Origin: an uncultured Roseburia sp.
Lineage (GTDB): Bacteria; Bacillota; Clostridia; Lachnospirales; Lachnospiraceae
DNA length: 23,723 bases
Direction: 5' to 3'
Assembly (NCBI GenBank): GCA_934358955.1
Contig: CAKRLC010000036.1
Coordinates: 1 to 23,723, forward strand
Shown piece by piece: positions 7,673-14,771 of the stretch. The notes below the pieces were generated by a model. That model was not told the origin of the DNA. It made no database searches and worked only from the letters and a program-made list of their open reading frames with translations. A program made the position numbers and the translations under genes. How positions within the stretch are numbered: the first letter of the stretch is position 1; the number at the start of each line of letters is the position of its first letter.

Positions 7673-8557
7673 ATGACCGAAAGTAAAAGTTTTAACCGGG
7701 TGGCAACGATCATCCTTGCCATATTAGTCATTATTGCAATGCTGCCAATCCTGTTGATTGTCATTGCATCATTTTCAGCGGAGTCATCCCTGATCCGAAA
7801 CGGATATACTTACTGGCCGGAACAGTGGAGCTTAGATGCTTACTATTACATGGTAAAACAGAGTGTTATGATCTTAAGATCTTATGGAGTTTCTTTCCTG
7901 GTAACCTTTGTTGGTACCGCATTAAGCGTAATTATCACAACCATGCTCGCATATCCAATGTCGAGAAAATCTTTCAAGTATCGTAACGCACTGGCATTTT
8001 TCGTATTTTTTACAATGCTATTCAATGGTGGTATTGTACCGTCTTACATTATGTGGACAAAATTTTTCCATATCAAAAATACGATCTGGGCATTGATCAT
8101 TCCAAACTATCTGGTAAGTGCATTTAATGTTATTCTTGTAAAAAACTATTATCAGAACAGTGTGCCGGATTCTTTGATCGAGGCAGCACAGTTAGACGGT
8201 GCATCTGAACTGAAAATCTTCTTTAAGGTCATGCTTCCGTTAGCAGTTCCAACCGTAGCAACGATCAGTTTATTTACAGGTATCTGCTACTGGAATGACT
8301 GGACAAACGGTCTGTACTATATCAGCAATGAAAAACTGTATAGTATCCAGCAGTTATTAATGAAGATCATGAATAATATTCAGGCAATGCGCTCCAGCTC
8401 GAATGCAGCCTTGATCGGAACGGGTGCGATCGACTTGCCGGGAACATCTATCCGAATGGCTATGGCAGTGATCGGAATTCTTCCGATAATGCTGATTTAT
8501 CCTTTTGTACAGAAATATCTGGTAAAGGGTGTTGTTGTTGGAGCCGTGAAAGGTTAA
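7673..8557 (+). CDS. ABC importer permease, YtcP/LplC type (module A)
   Basis: Second inner-membrane permease, 294 residues, the usual length of the CUT1 MalG-like branch. The N-terminal membrane helix is around residues 10-32. The EAA loop starts at Glu170 (EAAQLDGASELKIFFKVMLPL). The closing VVVGAVKG tail is typical of this group and shared with the module B paralogue, which ends IVIGAVKG. Start: ATG with AGGAGGGG upstream, 13 nt after the first permease, so the two are co-transcribed and probably translationally coupled. It pairs with the LplB-type permease to form the channel. Confidence 0.92.
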   Translation: MTESKSFNRVATIILAILVIIAMLPILLIVIASFSAESSLIRNGYTYWPEQWSLDAYYYMVKQSVMILRSYGVSFLVTFVGTALSVIITTMLAYPMSRKSFKYRNALAFFVFFTMLFNGGIVPSYIMWTKFFHIKNTIWALIIPNYLVSAFNVILVKNYYQNSVPDSLIEAAQLDGASELKIFFKVMLPLAVPTVATISLFTGICYWNDWTNGLYYISNEKLYSIQQLLMKIMNNIQAMRSSSNAALIGTGAIDLPGTSIRMAMAVIGILPIMLIYPFVQKYLVKGVVVGAVKG

Positions 8558-8662
8558 CTGAATTTCATAGAGAAGTGTAGACAGTCTGCACAGAAGAAAT
8601 AGTAGTTCATGTTCGTGTGCATATTTCTTTTGGGTAGGCTGTTTTTTTTAGGAGAAAAGAAT

Positions 8663-9490
8663 ATGACAGTAAGAGAGTTAGTAGATAAGATCATCGAGAA
8701 GACCGGTGTGACACCGCTTCCGGAAGAAAAGACATGCGACCATCTGATGACAGGAAGCTGGGATATGGAAGTAAAAGGCGTTGTTTCGACTTTTATGGCG
8801 ACCGTTGATGTGATCAGACAGGCAATCGACCTGGGAGCAAATTTTATTATCACGCATGAGCCAACCTGGTTCTCCGGGGCTGATGATACAGAATGGCTTT
8901 CTGATGATCCGGTTTATCTGGAAAAGAAAAAGCTGATCGAGGAGCATCAGATCGCGATCTGGCGTTTTCACGACCATATGCATATGGATACGGATGACGG
9001 CATTTACCGTGGTTTTGATGAAGAATTAGACTGGGGAAAATACCGTGTAAAATGTGATGGTGACCTTGGATGGTTTGGAGCAGTTTATGAGCTTCCGGAA
9101 ACAACCCTGGAGGAGCTGGCACATTTTTTCCAGAAAGAGCTGGATATGAAGGTGGTACAGCTTGTCGGTGATCCGAAGATGCCGGTAAAACGTGTCAGTG
9201 TGTTAGTCGGTGGCGGAAGCCTTGGACTTGGACAGGAGAATCTTCCGATGCGTCATATGCATGCAGAAAATATTGATGTTGCGATCTGCGGAGATATCAC
9301 AGAGTGGACACTTTCTGCTTATGTAAGGGATGCAGCACAGCTTGGCATGAAAAAAGGTATGTTAGTACTCGGACATGAACGGAGTGAAGAGTGGGGCATG
9401 AAACATCTTCCGGCATGGCTTAAGAGTATCACAGGAGATCTTCCAGTTACCTTTGTGGATGCGAAAGAACCGTTTACTTATATCGTGTAA
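8663..9490 (+). CDS. Nif3-like (DUF34) putative dinuclear-metal protein, copy 1
   Basis: Protein of 275 residues, recognised as Nif3/DUF34-like. The metal-site motifs appear in order. The family's ITHHP is represented by ITHEP, so His65 is kept but the second ligand His is Glu66. The middle motif RFHDHMHMD has His105 and Asp109 in the family's H-x3-D spacing. The C-terminal GDITEWT and GHERSEE contribute His238 and Glu242. There is no PII-like insertion domain as in YqfO. Start: I chose the ATG at 8663 after TTAGGAGAA; an in-frame ATG at 8609 would add 18 hydrophobic residues without a ribosome site. The gene follows the importer by 105 nt and precedes a DUF3237 gene and a second Nif3-like gene. 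The biochemical role of Nif3 proteins is poorly settled. A cytosolic hydrolase acting on the imported compound is a guess from context. Confidence 0.8.
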   Translation: MTVRELVDKIIEKTGVTPLPEEKTCDHLMTGSWDMEVKGVVSTFMATVDVIRQAIDLGANFIITHEPTWFSGADDTEWLSDDPVYLEKKKLIEEHQIAIWRFHDHMHMDTDDGIYRGFDEELDWGKYRVKCDGDLGWFGAVYELPETTLEELAHFFQKELDMKVVQLVGDPKMPVKRVSVLVGGGSLGLGQENLPMRHMHAENIDVAICGDITEWTLSAYVRDAAQLGMKKGMLVLGHERSEEWGMKHLPAWLKSITGDLPVTFVDAKEPFTYIV

Positions 9491-9586
9491 AGGAAGCTTA
9501 TATGGCTGTTTATTCAGCAATAGCGTTTGGGTAATGGAAAGATAGTAATTTTATTGCAATGCAATACAAAGATGGGAGCAGAAAAA

Positions 9587-10003
9587 ATGCAGGAGATTTT
9601 AACAATCCAGGTTCGGACGACAGAATTTTTGAGTGTAAAGGGAAGTAGAGCAGAGGCTTTAATGATCACATTTGACGGAACCTGTGACTGTGAGAACTTT
9701 AAAGGAAAAATACTTCCTGGAGGTGTGGATACACAGAAGGAATTTTATCCGGAACTACGGACACTTTCAGCTCGCTATATGTTAGAAGGTGTGGATAGAG
9801 AAGGAAAAGCGTGTCATATCTTTATTGAGAACAATGGAGTTGCAGGCGAGAAGGGCATAGTTGAGAAAACAACACCAAGAATTATTACGGACAGTGAGTG
9901 CTTGAATTGGATGGAGACAGCGGACTTGTCAGGAACGATCACACCATGGGAAAAGGGGGTAATAATCCATATACTTGCAAAAGAGTGTGATTGTAAATAT
10001 TAG
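9587..10003 (+). CDS. DUF3237 (UPF0311) family protein
   Basis: Small protein of 138 residues, matching the usual DUF3237 size of about 140-150. Family-like segments are visible in order: LPGGVDTQ (43-50), LSARYMLEG (60-68), FIENNG (79-84), TTPRIITDSECL (95-106) and WMETADLSG (108-116). No signal peptide or membrane segment is seen, so it should be cytosolic. The start at 9587 has GGGAGC 8 nt upstream; in-frame starts at 9527 and 9572 are weaker. The family has no established general function; a beta-barrel fold that binds a small ligand is plausible. It lies between two Nif3-like genes and only 39 nt before the second, with a duplicated ribosome-site segment in between. The three were therefore probably recruited together for one process. 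Confidence 0.85.
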   Translation: MQEILTIQVRTTEFLSVKGSRAEALMITFDGTCDCENFKGKILPGGVDTQKEFYPELRTLSARYMLEGVDREGKACHIFIENNGVAGEKGIVEKTTPRIITDSECLNWMETADLSGTITPWEKGVIIHILAKECDCKY

Positions 10004-10032
10004 AAAGGTGCAACTAAAATATTAGAAAGGTG
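9995..10032 (+). repeat. 16-bp tandem duplication carrying stop and ribosome site
   Basis: AAATATTAGAAAGGTG occurs perfectly at 9995-10010 and 10017-10032, a 22-bp period. The first copy contains the TAG stop of the DUF3237 gene. The second places the AGAAAGGTG ribosome site before the ATG at 10043. Confidence 0.85.
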
Positions 10033-10042
10033 ATAATAAATT

Positions 10043-10903
10043 ATGACAATCAAAGAGATTACAGATAAAATTTTAGAGTATCATCCAAAATTCGATGCAT
10101 CCTATGATGGATGTGACGGTTTCAAATCCGGCAATCCGGATGCAGAGTGCACAGGCATCGTATCAGCCCTGGTTCCAACCGTCGATGTAATCAAAAAGAC
10201 AGCAGAGCTCGGATGCAATCTTTTATATGTGCATGAGCCATCGTATTATTCGACACCGGATTATCCGGATTGGAGAGCAGGCTTCGAAAATAAAATTTAT
10301 GAGGAGAAAAAAGCACTTCTTGATCAGTATGGCATCGCAATCTGGCGTGATCATGACCATACACATGCACACAGACCGGATGGGATTTTTACCGGTGTGA
10401 TCAAATACCTGGGCTGGGAACAGTACCGTGTACCATGTGAAACAGAAGGAATGACGATGCTTTTTGAATTCCCGGATATGACGGTTGGCAAGATGAATGC
10501 TTATCTGAAAGAAAAACTGTCCTTAAATGGAATCCGTTACATTGGAAATGAGGAAGACCGGATCAGGAAAGTAGCAATGATCGGACATCTTCTTCCGAAT
10601 ATTTTTGAACATCAGCCAACGACAGGAGACAGTTTCTGCCCAGAGTATGCGACGGATGTGATCCGCCTTATGGAGCTGGAAAATGTAGATGCGATTATTC
10701 CAGGCGAAGTGATCGACTGGACAGTTATGTCTTATGTCCGTGATGCGGTTCAGCTTGGAAAAGTAAAAGCTGCATTTAATATTGGGCATTTTAATTTGGA
10801 AGAGCTTGGCATGAAGTATGCGGCAGACTGGATCCCAGGCGTAATTGAAAATGCAGTTCCGGTGCATTATATTCCGAGTGAGGATATTTATAAATTTGAA
10901 TAG
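10043..10903 (+). CDS. Nif3-like (DUF34) putative dinuclear-metal protein, copy 2
   Basis: Protein of 286 residues, a paralogue of the product of 8663. Both share VDVI, the AIWR lead-in, W-x-x-YRV, the YVRDA-QLG segment and the HE-P motif. Metal-site residues: His64-Glu65 in YVHEP (Glu again replacing the second His), the His-rich run DHDHTHAHRPDG with His104, 106, 108 and 110, then GEVIDWT and GHFNLEE with His249 and Glu253. Position 110 is His where copy 1 has Asp109 and the family normally has Asp, so the two copies probably differ in metal binding. Start: ATG after GAAAGGTG. It is the last gene of module A before a strong terminator. Like copy 1 it looks cytosolic. Possible roles are hydrolysis or isomerisation of an imported intermediate, or metal delivery; none is shown by the sequence. 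Confidence 0.78.
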   Translation: MTIKEITDKILEYHPKFDASYDGCDGFKSGNPDAECTGIVSALVPTVDVIKKTAELGCNLLYVHEPSYYSTPDYPDWRAGFENKIYEEKKALLDQYGIAIWRDHDHTHAHRPDGIFTGVIKYLGWEQYRVPCETEGMTMLFEFPDMTVGKMNAYLKEKLSLNGIRYIGNEEDRIRKVAMIGHLLPNIFEHQPTTGDSFCPEYATDVIRLMELENVDAIIPGEVIDWTVMSYVRDAVQLGKVKAAFNIGHFNLEELGMKYAADWIPGVIENAVPVHYIPSEDIYKFE

Positions 10904-10920
10904 TTTCCTGAAAAAAGAGG

Positions 10921-10954
10921 CTGCCTTACCATAAAATTATGGTAAGGCAGTTTT
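10921..10954 (+). terminator. Rho-independent terminator ending module A
   Basis: A perfect 13-bp stem (CTGCCTTACCATA 10921-10933 with its complement at 10938-10950) and an AAAT loop are followed by TTTT. An A-run just upstream could allow termination in the other direction too. It lies 17 nt after the second Nif3-like gene. Confidence 0.8.
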
Positions 10955-11146
10955 GGGTGATAATCGTCAGAAAAGTGACAAAGCAGGTTGTATTTTTGAA
11001 AGAAAAAGAAAAAGCACAGTTATATACTGGATACTGTAGAAATCAGTGTTGCATGTAAAGCAAAATATAGAGGGAAAGAGATGCATCAGGTAAGAAAATT
11101 GAAATGACAGGAAAGATATTTAAAGGTGTTTTTTTGCCAGATTACC

Positions 11147-11152
11147 TATAAT
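11147..11152 (+). promoter_or_regulatory. Candidate -10 box for the module B importer
   Basis: A perfect TATAAT lies 48 nt before the binding-protein ATG, in an AT-rich stretch. No good -35 hexamer is found 16-18 nt upstream (GGTGTT is the nearest), as expected for a promoter that needs an AraC-type activator. The rest of 10955-11199 shows no credible gene. Confidence 0.4.
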
Positions 11153-11199
11153 TTAATTAACAGGAAGAGCTGTTTATTATTTTAAGGGAGGTTTTACGC

Positions 11200-12777
11200 A
11201 TGAAAAAAAGAATTGTTGCAGCGATGTTAACAGCAGCCATGGTGATCGGAATGACAGCCTGCGGATCTGGGGGAGATCAGGCAGCATCATCAGGAAGCAA
11301 GGAAAGCACAGCTGGTACGGAGAAAGCAGAAACACAGGAAGCTGCCTCATGGGATGGAGTCTATGACCTTGATTTTTATTATCCGGTATATTTCTATATG
11401 CCGAGTGAAGAAGGTATCGCAGATGTTGAGGAAGCATTAAATGCGATCACAGCAGATAAGGTCGGAGTTAATGTGAAGTTGCATCCAATCGATTATTTTG
11501 CATATTCAGATCAGATGAATCTGGTACTTTCAAGTGGTGAGAAAGTCGATCTGTTTATGCCGCTGACCGGTCTGAGCAGTTATGTGAGCAAGGGGCAGAT
11601 CCTTCCAATTACGGATTACTCTGCAGAACTGAAAGAGACAATGGATCTTATGGGAGAAGATTTCTTAAAATCATCTTATATCGGAGATGATCTTTATGCA
11701 ATTCCAAGATACGGTGCAAACACAATGGTGTGGTATTTTGTATACCGGAATGATATCGCGGAGGAAGTAGGATTTGACAAAGAATCTGTAAAAGATGTAG
11801 ATGATCTCGAAGAGCTTCTGACAAAAGTTCATGAAGCACATCCAGAGATTTATCCGCTGGTACCAACCAATGCCGGTGATCAGATGTTGATCCGTGCAAC
11901 GGATGATGGAGAATTCGGATATGCTGTAGACTATCTTGGAGATTCCGAGGATGGATGTACAGGATGTATTGTAAATGATGAGGAAACAGTTGAGAACTTC
12001 TATGCAACAGATGCATTTAAGCAGATGGTACAGAGAGCTTATGACTGGAATAAGAAAGGGCTTCTGATGCCAGAAACATCTGTTTCACCGGATATCGCAC
12101 AGGATCTGATCGCATCTGGAAAAGGATTTGGTACGTTGATCGGTTATGGATATCCTGGATCTGATAAACAGTTTAACTCCGGCACCTATGGTACTTACCC
12201 GATGAGCTTTGTGACAGTTGGCCAGGATATTATGCAGAGCTCCTGTTTTAATGTGGAATGGGGTGTAGGATATACATCTGAGGACGCAGCGGCAGCATGC
12301 AGATTTCTGAATCTGCTTTATACGGATACCGATGTATTGAATCTGATCATTTATGGAATTAAGGATGTGGATTATACATTAAATGGTGATCCAACACAGA
12401 TGGCAAGCCTCGGATTCCCAGAAGGCTATGATATTACAACAGTTCCTTATACAGCACGTATTACCTGCGGCTTAATGGGAAATCAGTTTATTATGTATGG
12501 ATTCGGCGGTGAAATTGAAGAGTTTGGTATGAACCTGATTGAGAATTCCACGAGATCCTCCGCACTTGGATTCTTATTTGACTCTTCCAATGTCAAGACT
12601 CAGGTGACAGCAGTACAGAATGTTATTTCCCAGTACTACAAGGGTCTGGTATGTGGAGAACTGAATCCGGATGAAACAATTCCGAAATTTGTTTCCGAAT
12701 TAGAGGCAGCCGGCATTAATGATATTATTGCGGAGAAACAGGCCCAGCTGGATGCATGGAGAGCAAATCAGAAATAA
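11200..12777 (+). CDS. ABC importer solute-binding lipoprotein, LplA/YtcQ type (module B)
   Basis: Substrate-binding lipoprotein of 525 residues. The signal peptide ends in MTAC with Cys21 as the lipidation site, followed by a Ser/Gly/Ala/Glu-rich linker to about residue 48. The body follows the same pattern as the module A protein: EEALNAITADKVGVNVKL near the start, then GFLFDSSNVKTQVTAVQNVI, and the closing KQAQLDAWRANQK. The C-terminal portion fits DUF3502. Start: ATG with GGGAGG upstream. It should feed the permeases at 12802 and 13734. Clear homology but substantial divergence from the module A protein suggests related, not identical, ligands. There is no intercistronic hairpin before the permease (24 nt gap), unlike module A. 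Confidence 0.92.
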   Translation: MKKRIVAAMLTAAMVIGMTACGSGGDQAASSGSKESTAGTEKAETQEAASWDGVYDLDFYYPVYFYMPSEEGIADVEEALNAITADKVGVNVKLHPIDYFAYSDQMNLVLSSGEKVDLFMPLTGLSSYVSKGQILPITDYSAELKETMDLMGEDFLKSSYIGDDLYAIPRYGANTMVWYFVYRNDIAEEVGFDKESVKDVDDLEELLTKVHEAHPEIYPLVPTNAGDQMLIRATDDGEFGYAVDYLGDSEDGCTGCIVNDEETVENFYATDAFKQMVQRAYDWNKKGLLMPETSVSPDIAQDLIASGKGFGTLIGYGYPGSDKQFNSGTYGTYPMSFVTVGQDIMQSSCFNVEWGVGYTSEDAAAACRFLNLLYTDTDVLNLIIYGIKDVDYTLNGDPTQMASLGFPEGYDITTVPYTARITCGLMGNQFIMYGFGGEIEEFGMNLIENSTRSSALGFLFDSSNVKTQVTAVQNVISQYYKGLVCGELNPDETIPKFVSELEAAGINDIIAEKQAQLDAWRANQK

Positions 12778-12801
12778 AACCGGAAGGATGGGGAGAGGAC
12801 T

Positions 12802-13719
12802 ATGAATGGCAAGCAGAAGAAAAAATATAACTGGAAAAAGGATCTGCCCTTATTTGCTTTCATGATTCCGGGACTGGCATATTTATTCATTAATAATTAT
12901 CTGCCGATGTTTGGTATCTTTATCGCTTTTAAGAACGTAAATTATGCAAAAGGCCTGTTGAAAAGTGACTGGGCAGGATTTGACAACTTTAAGTTCCTGT
13001 TTAAGACAAAAGATGCCTATATCATGCTGAGAAATACATTATGCTACAATCTTGTATTTATTGTCCTGGGGGTGATTCTTGCAGTGACGGTGGCAATCAT
13101 TATGAACGAGATCGGAAAAACATTACTGGCGAAGTTCGTTCAGCCATTGATTGTATTCCCGAATATGATCTCAATGGTAATTGTTGCCTACATCGGATAT
13201 GCATTTTTAAATTCCCAGACAGGATTTATCAATCATTCCATTGTGCAGGATAATCCGGTAGCCTGGTATTCCAGCCCGCAGTACTGGCCGTTTATTATCA
13301 TTCTGGTAAATGCATGGAGAAGCACGGGGTATAGTTCGATCGTATATATGTCAGGTATAGCAGGAATTGATAAAGAATTATATGAGGCAGCAAGGGTTGA
13401 CGGGGCAACAAGATGGCAGCAGATCCTGCATATTACATTACCATGCTTAAAGCCGACGATCATTATTATGGTACTTATGTCGATCAGCAAAATTTTCAAT
13501 TCTGATTTTGGACTGTTTTATCAGCTCCCTATGAATTCGGGTGCATTATATAATGCAACACAGACGATCGATACTTATGTTTACAAGGCATTAATGGAGT
13601 TAAGTGATGTCGGAATGTCTTCAGCAGCAAGTGTATTCCAGTCTGTAGTTGGATTTGTTCTGGTACTGGCAGCGAATAAGATCGTAGCAAAAGTCGACAG
13701 TGACAATCGATTATTTTAG
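12802..13719 (+). CDS. ABC importer permease, LplB type (module B)
   Basis: Inner-membrane permease, 305 residues, six expected helices. The N-terminus runs from a lysine-rich cytoplasmic leader into DLPLFAFMIPGLAYLFINNY, matching the module A permease almost residue for residue. The EAA loop starts at Glu195 (EAARVDGATRWQQILHITLP). It also shares FNSDFGLFYQ and the ATQTIDTYVYKALMEL segment with its paralogue. Start: ATG with GGGGAGAGG upstream. It is co-transcribed with the binding protein before it and the second permease, whose ATG lies 14 nt after its stop. Confidence 0.93.
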   Translation: MNGKQKKKYNWKKDLPLFAFMIPGLAYLFINNYLPMFGIFIAFKNVNYAKGLLKSDWAGFDNFKFLFKTKDAYIMLRNTLCYNLVFIVLGVILAVTVAIIMNEIGKTLLAKFVQPLIVFPNMISMVIVAYIGYAFLNSQTGFINHSIVQDNPVAWYSSPQYWPFIIILVNAWRSTGYSSIVYMSGIAGIDKELYEAARVDGATRWQQILHITLPCLKPTIIIMVLMSISKIFNSDFGLFYQLPMNSGALYNATQTIDTYVYKALMELSDVGMSSAASVFQSVVGFVLVLAANKIVAKVDSDNRLF

Positions 13720-13733
13720 AGGGGTGCAGCGCT

Positions 13734-14633
13734 ATGAAAGAAAAAAGATATGGAAATGAAAAAAGATTTTTTATAGGCTGTGCAGTCATTATTATTATAT
13801 TTGCAATAGTTTGCGTGCTACCGATCCTGCTGGTTTTCAGTGCATCTATTACGGATGAAAATGCCCTGACAGCAAACGGATATCAGTTTATCCCGTCAAA
13901 GCTCAGTTTATCAGCTTATAAATATTTGTGGACACAGAGAGCGATGATCGGACGGAGCTATCTGGTATCGATTTTTGTAACAGTATTTGGAACGAGTGTA
14001 GGAGTGCTGATGTGCACGATGCTTGCGTATCCGCTCAGCAGGAAGTCGTTCCGGTTTGCAAATGTTTTTACGTTCATTGTATTTTTTACAATGCTGTTTA
14101 ACGGAGGTACTGTTTCAAGCTATATGGTGTGGACAAGAATCTTCCACATCAAGAATACAGTTTACGCACTGATTTTTCCAAATCTGATGATGAATGCATT
14201 TAATGTTATTCTGGTGAAAAATTATTTTGCAAACAGTATACCGGATTCGCTGATGGAGGCTGCAAAACTTGATGGGGCAAAAGAGGGACAGATTTTTTCA
14301 AAAATAATGATCCCACTGTCGAAGCCTGCAATTGTTACAGTCGCAATGTTCAGTGGTATTGCATACTGGAATGACTGGACGAACGGACTGTATTATATTA
14401 CGAATCCAAAATTATACAGTATCCAGCTGTTACTGAATGAGATACAGCAGAATATATCCATGCTCAAAACAGCAAACGATACATTTGGAACCGTCGTTAT
14501 GGATATGGATCTGCCAAGCAGCGGAGTAAGAATGGCAATAGCGGTTGTAGCATTGCTACCGATTATGATTATTTTCCCGCTGATTCAGAAGCAGTTAATA
14601 AAAGGTATTGTGATCGGAGCAGTAAAGGGATGA
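13734..14633 (+). CDS. ABC importer permease, YtcP/LplC type (module B)
   Basis: Second permease of the module B importer, 299 residues. The N-terminal helix is around residues 12-34. The EAA loop starts at Glu175 (EAAKLDGAKEGQIFSKIMIPL), and the segment YWNDWTNGLYYI is identical to that of the module A protein at 7673. The C-terminus IVIGAVKG is typical of the group. Start: ATG after GAGGGGTG. It forms the heterodimeric channel with the product of 12802. No ATPase gene follows; instead a hairpin and the second two-component system come next. Confidence 0.93.
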   Translation: MKEKRYGNEKRFFIGCAVIIIIFAIVCVLPILLVFSASITDENALTANGYQFIPSKLSLSAYKYLWTQRAMIGRSYLVSIFVTVFGTSVGVLMCTMLAYPLSRKSFRFANVFTFIVFFTMLFNGGTVSSYMVWTRIFHIKNTVYALIFPNLMMNAFNVILVKNYFANSIPDSLMEAAKLDGAKEGQIFSKIMIPLSKPAIVTVAMFSGIAYWNDWTNGLYYITNPKLYSIQLLLNEIQQNISMLKTANDTFGTVVMDMDLPSSGVRMAIAVVALLPIMIIFPLIQKQLIKGIVIGAVKG

Positions 14634-14651
14634 TCACAGAGCAAAAGAGCG

Positions 14652-14680
14652 ATAGAGTGTGCGCAGAGCGTACACTCTAT
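14652..14680 (+). promoter_or_regulatory. Hairpin between the permease and regulator genes of module B
   Basis: The arms 14652-14664 and 14668-14680 pair over 13 positions with one G-U and a 3-nt loop. No T-tract follows, so it is more likely a processing, stabilising or attenuating structure than a full terminator. It would lower expression of the regulator genes relative to the importer. Confidence 0.55.
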
Positions 14681-14771
14681 TGTGCGTACGGAAAGAAGTC
14701 CGGTGGTATATGTATCGAAGCAGATCAAAAGAAAATATTCCGGCATTACGTGCTGTACAGGAGGAAATGAC

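Noticed and set aside
8609..8662. Upstream start adding an 18-residue hydrophobic leader to the first Nif3-like protein
   Set aside because: It has no ribosome site, whereas the ATG at 8663 follows TTAGGAGAA and begins exactly at the conserved N-terminus; a membrane-targeted Nif3 protein is not supported.
11081..11107. Eight-codon frame with a GAGGG site before the module B binding protein
   Set aside because: It is too short to distinguish from chance, with no run of regulatory codons and no attenuator hairpin behind it.
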